Positions 27,001 through 34,874 of a DNA stretch of 64,000 bases are shown here, piece after piece. The stretch lies in IMG/VR virus record IMGVR_UViG_3300037319_000172, positions 1 to 64,000 of that record; one strand, given 5' to 3'. A program made the translations under genes and the position numbers. The DNA is from a virus. Positions within the stretch are counted from its first letter, which is position 1. Each line of letters starts with the position of its first letter. Below the pieces are notes generated by a model. The model saw nothing but the letters and a program-made list of their open reading frames with translations, had not been told where the DNA came from and did no database searches.

Positions 27001-28606
27001 TTACTGGAACATTGTTTTGTAAATCACTATCAATTAATCCTACATCGTTAACTGATCCTATCACAACTGTAATAAAAGAACTAACATTAAGTTCGCATAT
27101 ACCAAATGACATTCTTTTCCTATTAGATCCTACTGCATAATCTTCAACAATAACAGAAAGTCCATCAGTTGTTGTTTTATAGGTTGTCATAGACTCTATT
27201 AATCTACTAACAGCTATCGCTATTTGGTTTAAAGATCCTGCACTTGAAAACTTATTTCCAAAAAAAGTTCCTGGAGATATTGAATCGTCAGCAATACCTG
27301 TAAAATCATGTAAATTATAATTAGATAACTCTATTTCAGTTTTATCTGCAATATAAAATCTATCATTACTTATAGGCTTTTTAGTTATTTCAAACTTAAT
27401 AAAAGGTTTGTTAGATATTTTTAATGGTAGTGCTTGTATTTTATTAGAATCTACACTGAAATCAGTTGATGAAATAGATTCTGCAATATTATTATAATTA
27501 GACACTGGTATATTTAAACCAGATATCGGCGTGTTGTTGTTAATATGTAGGAATTGGTTGTCACCTAAGTTAATATAAGACAACATAGGAAACTCTAGGT
27601 CAGATTTACTTGGTAACATATCCTCGTGAGTTAGTCCCGTACCCTCAATAGGATACGTAGTCTGTATACTTCCAGGTCTGATACTTACTATATTGTCTGC
27701 AGAAACAGAGTCAACATCGAATGTTCCTTCCTCAATTACATCTACATATAATCCAAAGTACCTGTATATTTCATAGTTTTCTGCAAACTCATCGTCAAAC
27801 ATAAATTCCATGTTTATTAGATTAGCTGAAATAACACCATGTCTTTCGAACCCGCTTGTTAACATCTCATTCGCTTCAATCTCTAAACTATCCTGTCTTA
27901 TATAGTCTTCTGCTATCGAATCTCGTTTAGATACAAATCCTCCGTTATTAGTGTCAATTCCTCTATACGCAATATCTCCGCCTTCAGAGAAGTTAAATTC
28001 TATTGAAGATGCCGGCATTCCTTTATCAAACACATGTGAATTTAGATATTTACCTAATTTACTTTTGGTAGTAAGATCAAATGTTTTAACTATTGTTGAG
28101 TATTTTAATAACTCTAGAATTCTAGAATTCTGCCCTAATGTATCTTCGTTGTATTCTATATTATAGTCTGTATTTAATACTCTATAAACTACAAATTTAC
28201 CAGGTATTTTTCTATCTAACCATATTGGTGCAAATAACTTGTATTGCTCATCATATAATTTAGTAGAATTAAAACTAGCTCCGTAGTTATATTGATTCTC
28301 GTATTGATTAGAGAATTCCGAATAAGGTGTAGTATCTGATTGTGTTCGAAGTGTTTGAAATCTATCATCCTTTGGAACTTTCTTGAAAAATCGAGCCACG
28401 TCATTTGCATAAACACCTGTATCTGAAACTTCAAACTTCTGGTGTTCTACTTTAGAAAGAATTCTATTTGCTTTAAAAGAACTTAAGAATATATGTTCCT
28501 TTGAATCAACTGTTAGCTTTAAATTACTAGTTAATTTTGGATTTGTTCTTAATAATGCAAAAGAGGAATTCTCTTCTTTGTTCTGTATGTTAAAATCTAT
28601 CGCCAT
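24068..28606 (-). CDS. Very large virion structural protein (1512 aa)
   Basis: The largest gene in the window. The protein is soluble, beta-rich and acidic, with many Asp/Asn/Ser and no membrane segment. Two Gly/Ser-rich spacers occur, GTEGPSGSGVPY near residue 1030 and SFGSGSGSGAGVGFEYNG near 1200. No catalytic motif is seen. It lies between the fibres and other baseplate-type genes, so a baseplate periphery or fibre-network protein is likely. I do not recognise the family. Its start codon sits 5 bases after the second arm of a 10-bp hairpin (28611-28657). Confidence 0.55.
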   Translation of the reverse strand: MAIDFNIQNKEENSSFALLRTNPKLTSNLKLTVDSKEHIFLSSFKANRILSKVEHQKFEVSDTGVYANDVARFFKKVPKDDRFQTLRTQSDTTPYSEFSNQYENQYNYGASFNSTKLYDEQYKLFAPIWLDRKIPGKFVVYRVLNTDYNIEYNEDTLGQNSRILELLKYSTIVKTFDLTTKSKLGKYLNSHVFDKGMPASSIEFNFSEGGDIAYRGIDTNNGGFVSKRDSIAEDYIRQDSLEIEANEMLTSGFERHGVISANLINMEFMFDDEFAENYEIYRYFGLYVDVIEEGTFDVDSVSADNIVSIRPGSIQTTYPIEGTGLTHEDMLPSKSDLEFPMLSYINLGDNQFLHINNNTPISGLNIPVSNYNNIAESISSTDFSVDSNKIQALPLKISNKPFIKFEITKKPISNDRFYIADKTEIELSNYNLHDFTGIADDSISPGTFFGNKFSSAGSLNQIAIAVSRLIESMTTYKTTTDGLSVIVEDYAVGSNRKRMSFGICELNVSSFITVVIGSVNDVGLIDSDLQNNVPVIYFGTRFSDWDMYTARGGSKVGSAFLVSDEELGEVKVGQYVKHINLSKYSKIIDVVSDYINKGTHRVVIESVYQTASDGTIQLYNKFKPTFGKFSAYDLMDFDFDFHSTKNSEIGELEYDKLSEGEYAGLSPVLYQEDVDDLIISTPVNSEYDRLDENKLKETALKSRIVPSILKYALKNGTNARNLPYILNTNESFGANNLSPEIRIESGRNVDDLNMEHFHFNKITDKLYQDNKTTNLKSFTSYTTTDGISIPQLKSTSVDYFSLYFNWKGSINANTKIWVDDKFNKLYTKFNGGSTELEPNTVFRGLRYIYKKRKEFKQDSPVSFINTTETNSYKFGVTLNYNKGNPNGVEYTVIKNDEFKFICVIIDVNVQDNDIESLSRSLMYESFDIKLNNDIVDSVIPFSIDLNRAEWGEERIKETVIYANDTGEEASFNDSVTLDAEGKYSWIYFEIPGSGIEPQYAGMRVVSVIDNNSIVVAGRPIPFSIGTEGPSGSGVPYITDAVLNTIPIDAVFYYWKTGSAGWKNILEEVVSYNFAKRFNNFGDINYITVDSSGESLNRFILEVQDGVDVVKPSVIDTASDGNRPKSYQSSSNEIGRVLKERKDGGYFTILKRMNGEYNPLFKDVISFTDMYSEQSAIIPEVPIQGSEGPYVGTIPFYPENSFGSGSGSGAGVGFEYNGAFNALILNKDRNNLIYNKFRNLGIAFASYKNVDENYGFINNYYYHKVNDENSKNLLKLSDTTDKLPLYPMINEIAIDKKNLNVFKSKYSSDYFTKSIAGGSSEEVHGTLSPVESNSFMVSTIMKVKNQYDLTSFSNTIETSIDSLDYIRSNKLNKTAIHWVENDAGIIADFYLPKTIYEELIEDGISSKFRKYISAENSFGDKSTIDDDLEKYVYSNIVNRFIIENTEIYGIEGKNISTEFISIDSPDKLKEGRFTQLTNFDIQGYQNESLSFRLIYNKKPGFKYHLKLHIKIQA

Positions 28607-28610
28607 TTAT

Positions 28611-28657
28611 GGGACCTCTTTTTAGTTAAATTATATATCATAATTACAAGAGGTCCC
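28611..28657 (-). other. Hairpin overlapping the translation start region of the 1512-codon gene
   Basis: Perfect 10-base arms GGGACCTCTT and AAGAGGTCCC enclose 27 bases that include a late-promoter-like sequence. On the minus strand the second arm (AAGAGGTCCC) ends 4 bases before the ATG at 28604-28606. On the plus strand the hairpin is followed by a T-run, but no plus-strand gene ends here. It could end the upstream transcript weakly, shield an RNA end or mask the start site. Confidence 0.6.
28629..28641 (-). promoter_or_regulatory. Late-promoter-like ATGATATATAATT inside hairpin loop
   Basis: The element lies 23 bases upstream of the 1512-codon gene, within the loop of the 28611-28657 hairpin. 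A transcript starting from it would contain only the second arm and escape the fold. Confidence 0.4.
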
Positions 28658-28676
28658 TTTTTAAAATTAAGAAATA

Positions 28677-31600
28677 TTAATAAGTGTCCGTTATATTAGG
28701 AAGTGAAAAATCAACCGCCCTATCTAATTGAGAATATTTACCTCTTTCGTTGTAATTAGATAACATTGAAGACGTTATAGAATTTATATTTTTACCAGTA
28801 GCTCTGTATTTAGAGTAAACTTCGACATCAAATTGAAAATCATTATCATTAGAGTCTATAATATCTATACCTATCTTTTTAGAATAAGTTAAATTTTGGA
28901 ATGAATTACCAACAATTCCTCCTATTCTACCGGTTCCAGTACTTCCAGCACCGTTGTAATCTGTCATTCTATATTGAAATACAAGATCTACTGTGATTGA
29001 ATTAGAACTACTACCTTCTATTACTTTTTTACCTCTTTTATTACTAGCATCAACAACTAATGCATCCTTACCTAAAGGTGAAAGATATAAGAAAGATCCA
29101 CATGAATGTCCTCCTAGTAGATATTGATCACTAGGTTCAAATGAATTCTTTAATGCAGTTCTATTACCTAAGTTATTTTCGTTATTTACAGTAGGAGTTA
29201 GTTTAAATGGTGTTTGTTGTTTACCATATAAATCAGAAGACTTTCTAGGAGCTGTTTTAGGAATTCCTATTAATCCGTTTGCTGCTATTTCTAAAGCAGT
29301 TAAAGTTCCAGATGCAAATGGGTGATCGTTATGTATAAATATATTGTTATCATACATTGCACTATTAACAGAAGCTGCTTGTAATAAACCGCGATTACTA
29401 CCTGTAAAGCCATTCCATATAAAGTCTGTTCCTTGTACGCCGTCTCCAGGGTAAATTCCTTGTACTGCACCTACAAAATTCCTAGATCCATTTAAAGCTA
29501 CAACTGGTATAGGGTCTAAATTTGATTTAGTAATTTTATAAGAATCGTTAATACCATATTCAAATGAATCATATCCTGATAATACAGTAGGATCAATATC
29601 ACCTAAATTACCGTCGTTGTCTGTTAAGTATAATCCATTATCATTTGCGATGTTTGCAAATCTAGAATAAAGAAATTGACCTCTAAGTTGAGAAGATTGC
29701 ACTGGACTATCATTAAACCATTTAATATCTTCAGTTTCCTGTTGTTCTAAATTTTGATACAATACTGGGACTAAATCGTATTTACCTTCAGTTGTGTAGT
29801 ATGTATTTGAGTCTACCTTAGGATGTATTGTACCTTCAGCTTTACCCCATTTAGAAGAATTAGTTGAAGAGTATGCAGGTTCTTCAATATCTCCTAATAT
29901 TCTAGCAATTAATTCTAAATTAGATGCTTTAGTATTAGATAAGTTTATTTTAAAATTCTTAGTAACTATAAATCCTTTCCCATTAGTATCAGGAACCTCA
30001 TCAATATAATATCCAGCAAAAACTTTAACAGTACTGTTATTTGAAATAGGAGTTACGTTACCATCTTCATCTATTAATTGTACTAATAGTTCTCCGACTG
30101 TTCCATCTATCTGAGCCTTTAATGACGAAATCTCGTTTTGAAGCTCTAGTATTTTATCATAAACTGATATAGGGTTTTGTTCTTCGTTTAAAAATCCAGA
30201 AGCAATTGAATTTGCACTGTGTACGTATGTCTTTTCGTTAACCGTAAATGAATCAGTAATGTGGTCAAATAAACCGGCAGCTTCTAAGTCTTCTTTTAAT
30301 GAAACCTTTAAATTGTCTAATTCATTTTCAGAAAATAAGCTTGACATAGACTGTGTTGAGTATTGTCCGTCAGGAAATTCAACTTTAACTATATCAGACC
30401 AGTCACTTAATATTGGATTTGCAGGAAAACCAGCTTCAGAAATAGATTTAACCATTATCTCAACTATTTCTCCAGGATTAATAGATAAATCTAAAGAATT
30501 GAAGTTAACTGCTTGTGCGTCTTCTTCACTCTCTACTATCCATTCGTATTTACCATCCTCATTTAATTCTCTTTTTCTAATAGGTCCATTTATTTCTACC
30601 CAGTTTGAAAATGCTGCAGTTTTAGAAGTATTATTTGTAGAATCATTAAACTCTAATTGTTCAACAGTAGACGTTTTACCAGACGTTGATACGTAACGGT
30701 ATCTGATCTTGAATTGAACTACTTCTTGTGAAAGTTCTTCACCAACGGACTTAGCTTCAGGTATTGGCCAAAATCCTCTAACTCTAAACTTAGGAGCTAC
30801 TGTTGTTATATCAGCTGATTCTGCAGATGATTTAATCTCAGAAACTAAAGATGCAAATAATTTAACTTCAGATGCTTTCTTGCTTACAAGAGATTTAAAT
30901 TCATTAGATTGTTTGTCTCTTTCTACCTTAGATTTAAATTTCTTAGTATTTAATAAAGACTTTTTAACTTTAATAGCCTCATTATTACTTTTTAAACTCT
31001 GTTCAACTGATATCTTATCAGCCTTTAATTGTTTAATTTTCTCTGTTGTAGTGTTATCCGTTAAATGCTTGTTTATCTGAACAACTTTTAAATTATCAGA
31101 TGTAACTAAAGGTGCATTAGGTGTTACACCAACAAATGCTGGTGGAATATAATCTACACTAAGTCCTTTAATGAATTGACCAAAGTCAGCAACTTCTTCT
31201 TTGTAATAAAGAGCTAGGTTCTTAATAGTTCCGTCTTCTGCTGCTATTTGTAATTCATTTGAATAAAAACCGATACCTGGAGAATACTCATTTGCAGGTA
31301 TATTTGAAACAGGATCGATTGGTTTAATGAAAACTACTTGTCTTTCATCAAATCCAATTTTTATTTCAACATCTAGATCAACATCAATGTCTCTATATAT
31401 TGATAGCACTTCAGAACCTACTTTAATAGATTCGAATCCTTCAATTAATTCAAGTTCTATTTGTGATGTTGAATTATCAATCGCTTTAATAATGTATCTA
31501 GTTCTTAATTCTCCTGAGTTAATAACTAATGAATCTGAAACCTTTAAAACTTCAGTCTCTAGAAGTGTTTTAGATGCATCAGAATAGCTTAACTTATCAA

Positions 31601-32324
31601 GAGTGAATAACTTAACTGTTTTAGTTTGAGTTACACCATCAACGACCTGTGACTTCTGTTCGTTAGATACTTTAGTTACTCCAAAGTTCCCGTAGTATTG
31701 TATTGTTCTAATAGGCATTTCAATAACATCTGAATCCAAATGATATTTTAGTCTATTGTTTATTATAGAATCTTGTAATGCTTTATAAGTTATTTCACTT
31801 TCTCCTTTATATAACTCGTCAAACGCATCTTTCGTTGCAAGGTCGTTTGAGTCAAATATAAATCTTTCTAGATACACTCTTTCAGTTTCAACAGGAAGTT
31901 GTCCACTAACATCTAATCTAATAGTTAATAGAGGATTTAAGAAATCTTCAAAAAATTCATTTAATTTAGTACTAAACTGAGTAGGAGAAGCTAAAGAAGT
32001 TATTGCTTTAGAAGGTCCTTTTAATTTAGAAGTATGTATTTTTCTGTATGATCCATCTTTTAACCTCACGTTGGCACCATTACCTTCAACACCAGTAATA
32101 GATTCTAAATTAGCGTTTAGTCTTTCAATTTCTCTCTTTAAATAACCAAATGCTGGTATTTGTACAGACTTAACTCCTTCAGTTGAAGGATCCCATAAGT
32201 CTACTACAACCGTTTCTTTATCGGTTGAGATCGCTTCATTAATACGATTGAAAGTTTCTAATGAATTAGTGTTTAATTCTAGAAACTGTTCAAGTAATTG
32301 TGATATTGAATTTTGTGCACTCAT
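28677..32324 (-). CDS. Large virion structural protein with coiled coil (1215 aa)
   Basis: Residues 1-120 are helical and include GSYRKIHTSKLKGPS. A basic coiled coil near 430-500 (TEKIKQLKADKISVEQSLKS) splits the protein. It is followed by an FN3-like stretch (FRVRGFWPIPEAKSVGE; VVQFKIRYRYVSTSGKTST). The C-terminal 500 residues are beta-rich with many Asn/Gly. No enzyme motif is recognised. Its position between gp7/gp8-like candidates and the fibres suggests a baseplate wedge or fibre-hub protein of the gp10 kind, which is inferred from context only. Confidence 0.55.
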   Translation of the reverse strand: MSAQNSISQLLEQFLELNTNSLETFNRINEAISTDKETVVVDLWDPSTEGVKSVQIPAFGYLKREIERLNANLESITGVEGNGANVRLKDGSYRKIHTSKLKGPSKAITSLASPTQFSTKLNEFFEDFLNPLLTIRLDVSGQLPVETERVYLERFIFDSNDLATKDAFDELYKGESEITYKALQDSIINNRLKYHLDSDVIEMPIRTIQYYGNFGVTKVSNEQKSQVVDGVTQTKTVKLFTLDKLSYSDASKTLLETEVLKVSDSLVINSGELRTRYIIKAIDNSTSQIELELIEGFESIKVGSEVLSIYRDIDVDLDVEIKIGFDERQVVFIKPIDPVSNIPANEYSPGIGFYSNELQIAAEDGTIKNLALYYKEEVADFGQFIKGLSVDYIPPAFVGVTPNAPLVTSDNLKVVQINKHLTDNTTTEKIKQLKADKISVEQSLKSNNEAIKVKKSLLNTKKFKSKVERDKQSNEFKSLVSKKASEVKLFASLVSEIKSSAESADITTVAPKFRVRGFWPIPEAKSVGEELSQEVVQFKIRYRYVSTSGKTSTVEQLEFNDSTNNTSKTAAFSNWVEINGPIRKRELNEDGKYEWIVESEEDAQAVNFNSLDLSINPGEIVEIMVKSISEAGFPANPILSDWSDIVKVEFPDGQYSTQSMSSLFSENELDNLKVSLKEDLEAAGLFDHITDSFTVNEKTYVHSANSIASGFLNEEQNPISVYDKILELQNEISSLKAQIDGTVGELLVQLIDEDGNVTPISNNSTVKVFAGYYIDEVPDTNGKGFIVTKNFKINLSNTKASNLELIARILGDIEEPAYSSTNSSKWGKAEGTIHPKVDSNTYYTTEGKYDLVPVLYQNLEQQETEDIKWFNDSPVQSSQLRGQFLYSRFANIANDNGLYLTDNDGNLGDIDPTVLSGYDSFEYGINDSYKITKSNLDPIPVVALNGSRNFVGAVQGIYPGDGVQGTDFIWNGFTGSNRGLLQAASVNSAMYDNNIFIHNDHPFASGTLTALEIAANGLIGIPKTAPRKSSDLYGKQQTPFKLTPTVNNENNLGNRTALKNSFEPSDQYLLGGHSCGSFLYLSPLGKDALVVDASNKRGKKVIEGSSSNSITVDLVFQYRMTDYNGAGSTGTGRIGGIVGNSFQNLTYSKKIGIDIIDSNDNDFQFDVEVYSKYRATGKNINSITSSMLSNYNERGKYSQLDRAVDFSLPNITDTY

Positions 32325-32326
32325 AA

Positions 32327-34309
32327 TTATCTTATAATTTCAAGTTCGAATGTCTTGTTTATTTCGTCAATGCAAACTATTTCAATGTATGGTTTGTTAC
32401 TTAATACGTCTCCAACTAGAATCGTATTCTTTAAATCCCATGCACCTTTTTTACCTACATATATTTTTATGCTATTGTTACCCAGCTTATTAATAAAAGT
32501 CTTAAAAGTTATTTTAATAACTTGACCTAATACAACAGGTGTAACGCTATCATCTAAGTATATATCTAAATCATTAACAAACTCCTCGTCTTCATTGTAT
32601 ATTCTAAGTAAGTTGTCATACCTTTTAAGTCTAGTCCAAATACCTTTAGATCCTGCAGTTTGTGGATTCCACATATTCGTAGAATCTATTTTGCTTTCTA
32701 CTGTATTTCCTATAAAATCAAAAACACTTAAATCATTAAGATGATATCCACCGTCAGTATTATTTATTTTAATTTTACCTGGATTAGTTTTATCTATTTG
32801 AATACCACTTCCTGCTTTAATAACATCGGTATTATATTGTATTGCAGAAGGTATTTTTCCTGAAATAACTTGATTTAACCTGTTATTTGTTTCTGATATA
32901 ATATCTAAAATAGAGCTTGAGCTGCTAAAATTAAGAGCAGCATCTTCTAAAGCTTTTTCTAATAAAGCTACTTTATTAGAAATTTCATTTTGAGCGACTG
33001 ATGTCATTAGTAGATTCTCTAGATTATCTAATCTTTCAGATAATTTATTAAATCGATGACTAGCTTCCGCTAATACTTTTGCTGCATTCTCAAGAGCACT
33101 TGTAGAATCAAAGAATATATCCATCGAGAATGTAGAATAATCATTGATATTAGATTCTATTCCTACATTGTCTAGCGATGAATTAAATTTAACATTTAAC
33201 TTTAAAGCAAATGCATTTCCATTTAAACCTGTTATTTCGTTAGGTTTATATTTGCTTAATTCTGGAAGTGACCATCCTTCATTTACTGAATCATGTTTAA
33301 AGTTATCTAATAAGATAACTCCATATAAGTTTGTCGATCTTTGTGCTGGATTTGATTTAGAATAAACATCATAATACACTAAAATTGCATTGAATCTAAA
33401 ATCTCCACCTCTTTTAGAGTAATCTAAAATAGAACTTAATTTAGAATCATTTTCTATTGCAGCGTATGTCGTTGGATTCCACTCAATACCATAATTATAA
33501 GTATCGTTTGTGTCTATATTAATAGTACCTTCAGCTGAATCAGCTAAAGATCCTAATTTTATATTAGAATCTGGATGAACCTGTCCTTCTCTACCGTTAA
33601 TAGTAGATTCAGGCTGGTATGATGTTGCTGTTGTATTATACTCACTTGATTTAAATAAAATATCTGGAGTAGATCCTACTGAAGATGGAACATTCACAAA
33701 AACTTCATTATAAGTATCTCCGTTGTAACTCTTATCATTAGTTACATCTACGTTTCCTAGGTATTTTACAACTTTACTATATTCTGATCCACTTTGTATT
33801 GAATCATCTTCCTCTACATGTCTAGTGTTTCCTGAAGATGCTTCTTGCGAATTTGCTGGCTTTGTTCTAAATGCACCAATATGATTTAACCATTTAAAGA
33901 AAATCTTTTCAGAGTCAGACGCGTATATTGCACTATCAAAATCATCATCAGATAAAATAAAGTTTTCTAAGTTAAGTGCGTAATTTTGAAATGTTTCTGC
34001 GAATCTACGATTTGCATTATCATCTGTTGGATTGTTATCATATGATGGTGCAACTCCTCCACCACTCCCAGATCCGCTTCCAGATCCAGACACTGGTCCA
34101 CCTTCATACAACTTATCAAATTGTATATAGTTATTAGTTGCATCACCTGAGGGTACTGCAACAACTGGTATATCTAGCAATGCGAATTTTGAATATTCAA
34201 AAACGACATCCGGATTATAGTATGCTCTAGTAAGATCTCTAGCAGCGCTAGAAAAGGCATACATAGTACCTCCCTGTTCCTGTGGAATTCTAATTAATGG
34301 TGTAGCCAT
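32327..34309 (-). CDS. Virion structural protein with Gly-Ser linker (660 aa)
   Basis: Residues 1-75 form a compact start (ATPLIRIPQEQGGTMYAFSS). A linker of alternating Ser and Gly follows (GPVSGSGSGSGSGGG, about 75-89), then a mostly beta body. A helical segment near 425-480 (HRFNKLSERLDNLENLLMTS) is probably a trimeric coiled coil. The C-terminal domain resembles fibre-attachment or baseplate proteins, with INKTFELEIIR at the end. No named family is recognised. It ends 3 bases before the next gene start and is co-transcribed with the baseplate set. Confidence 0.5.
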   Translation of the reverse strand: MATPLIRIPQEQGGTMYAFSSAARDLTRAYYNPDVVFEYSKFALLDIPVVAVPSGDATNNYIQFDKLYEGGPVSGSGSGSGSGGGVAPSYDNNPTDDNANRRFAETFQNYALNLENFILSDDDFDSAIYASDSEKIFFKWLNHIGAFRTKPANSQEASSGNTRHVEEDDSIQSGSEYSKVVKYLGNVDVTNDKSYNGDTYNEVFVNVPSSVGSTPDILFKSSEYNTTATSYQPESTINGREGQVHPDSNIKLGSLADSAEGTINIDTNDTYNYGIEWNPTTYAAIENDSKLSSILDYSKRGGDFRFNAILVYYDVYSKSNPAQRSTNLYGVILLDNFKHDSVNEGWSLPELSKYKPNEITGLNGNAFALKLNVKFNSSLDNVGIESNINDYSTFSMDIFFDSTSALENAAKVLAEASHRFNKLSERLDNLENLLMTSVAQNEISNKVALLEKALEDAALNFSSSSSILDIISETNNRLNQVISGKIPSAIQYNTDVIKAGSGIQIDKTNPGKIKINNTDGGYHLNDLSVFDFIGNTVESKIDSTNMWNPQTAGSKGIWTRLKRYDNLLRIYNEDEEFVNDLDIYLDDSVTPVVLGQVIKITFKTFINKLGNNSIKIYVGKKGAWDLKNTILVGDVLSNKPYIEIVCIDEINKTFELEIIR

Positions 34310-34325
34310 TTACTTGTTTTGTTTT

Positions 34326-34874
34326 TTAAAATGTTAATGTAGTATTAGCGTGTGAAATAACATACCATAATGAATCTACTTGTCTTAACGTTAATGTCCC
34401 GTTGTCTAATATATCAAAAATTACTGATATTCCAGCGATATTTGCTGCGTCAATTGTAACATCACCGCTTGCTATAAGAGTAATTGTCTGACCTTCAGTT
34501 CCTAAATTAACGGTGTTTACCGAATTTAACGCTGATCCGTCAATAACGTAAGTTGATTTTGTATAACCATTAACTAATGGCATTGCAGTGACAGGTCCGA
34601 TTGTTGAATGAACCAAAGAACCTTCTAAAGTTAAAGAACTCTTAACTGTTAATGCCTTATGCGCTGTTATTGTGCTAGCTGTTGTTGTGAATACTCCTGC
34701 AATAGTTAATACTGATGCTGAGATAGATCCTGAAAGCGTTAAACTTTGTGTTTCTGTGTTTAGTAAACCACTGATTTCGTTAATCTGGTCGTTTAAAGAC
34801 GCAAAGTTGTCGTTTAGTACCAGCCTAGACGCTGATAAACTATCTGTTCCTAAAATTTGTGTGATGCTTGCCAT
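34326..34874 (-). CDS. Short fibre-like structural protein (182 aa)
   Basis: The first 40 residues (ITQILGTDSLSASRLVLNDNF ending NDQINEI, in part) form an anchor plus short helix of a type I have seen in marine myovirus structural proteins. The rest is beta-rich and full of Thr/Ser/Ala/Leu, with a repetitive triple-beta-helix look (TLSGSISASVLTIAGVF). It contains no Cys. One base separates it from the 938-codon gene. A short fibre, whisker or baseplate decoration is likely. Confidence 0.5.
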   Translation of the reverse strand: MASITQILGTDSLSASRLVLNDNFASLNDQINEISGLLNTETQSLTLSGSISASVLTIAGVFTTTASTITAHKALTVKSSLTLEGSLVHSTIGPVTAMPLVNGYTKSTYVIDGSALNSVNTVNLGTEGQTITLIASGDVTIDAANIAGISVIFDILDNGTLTLRQVDSLWYVISHANTTLTF

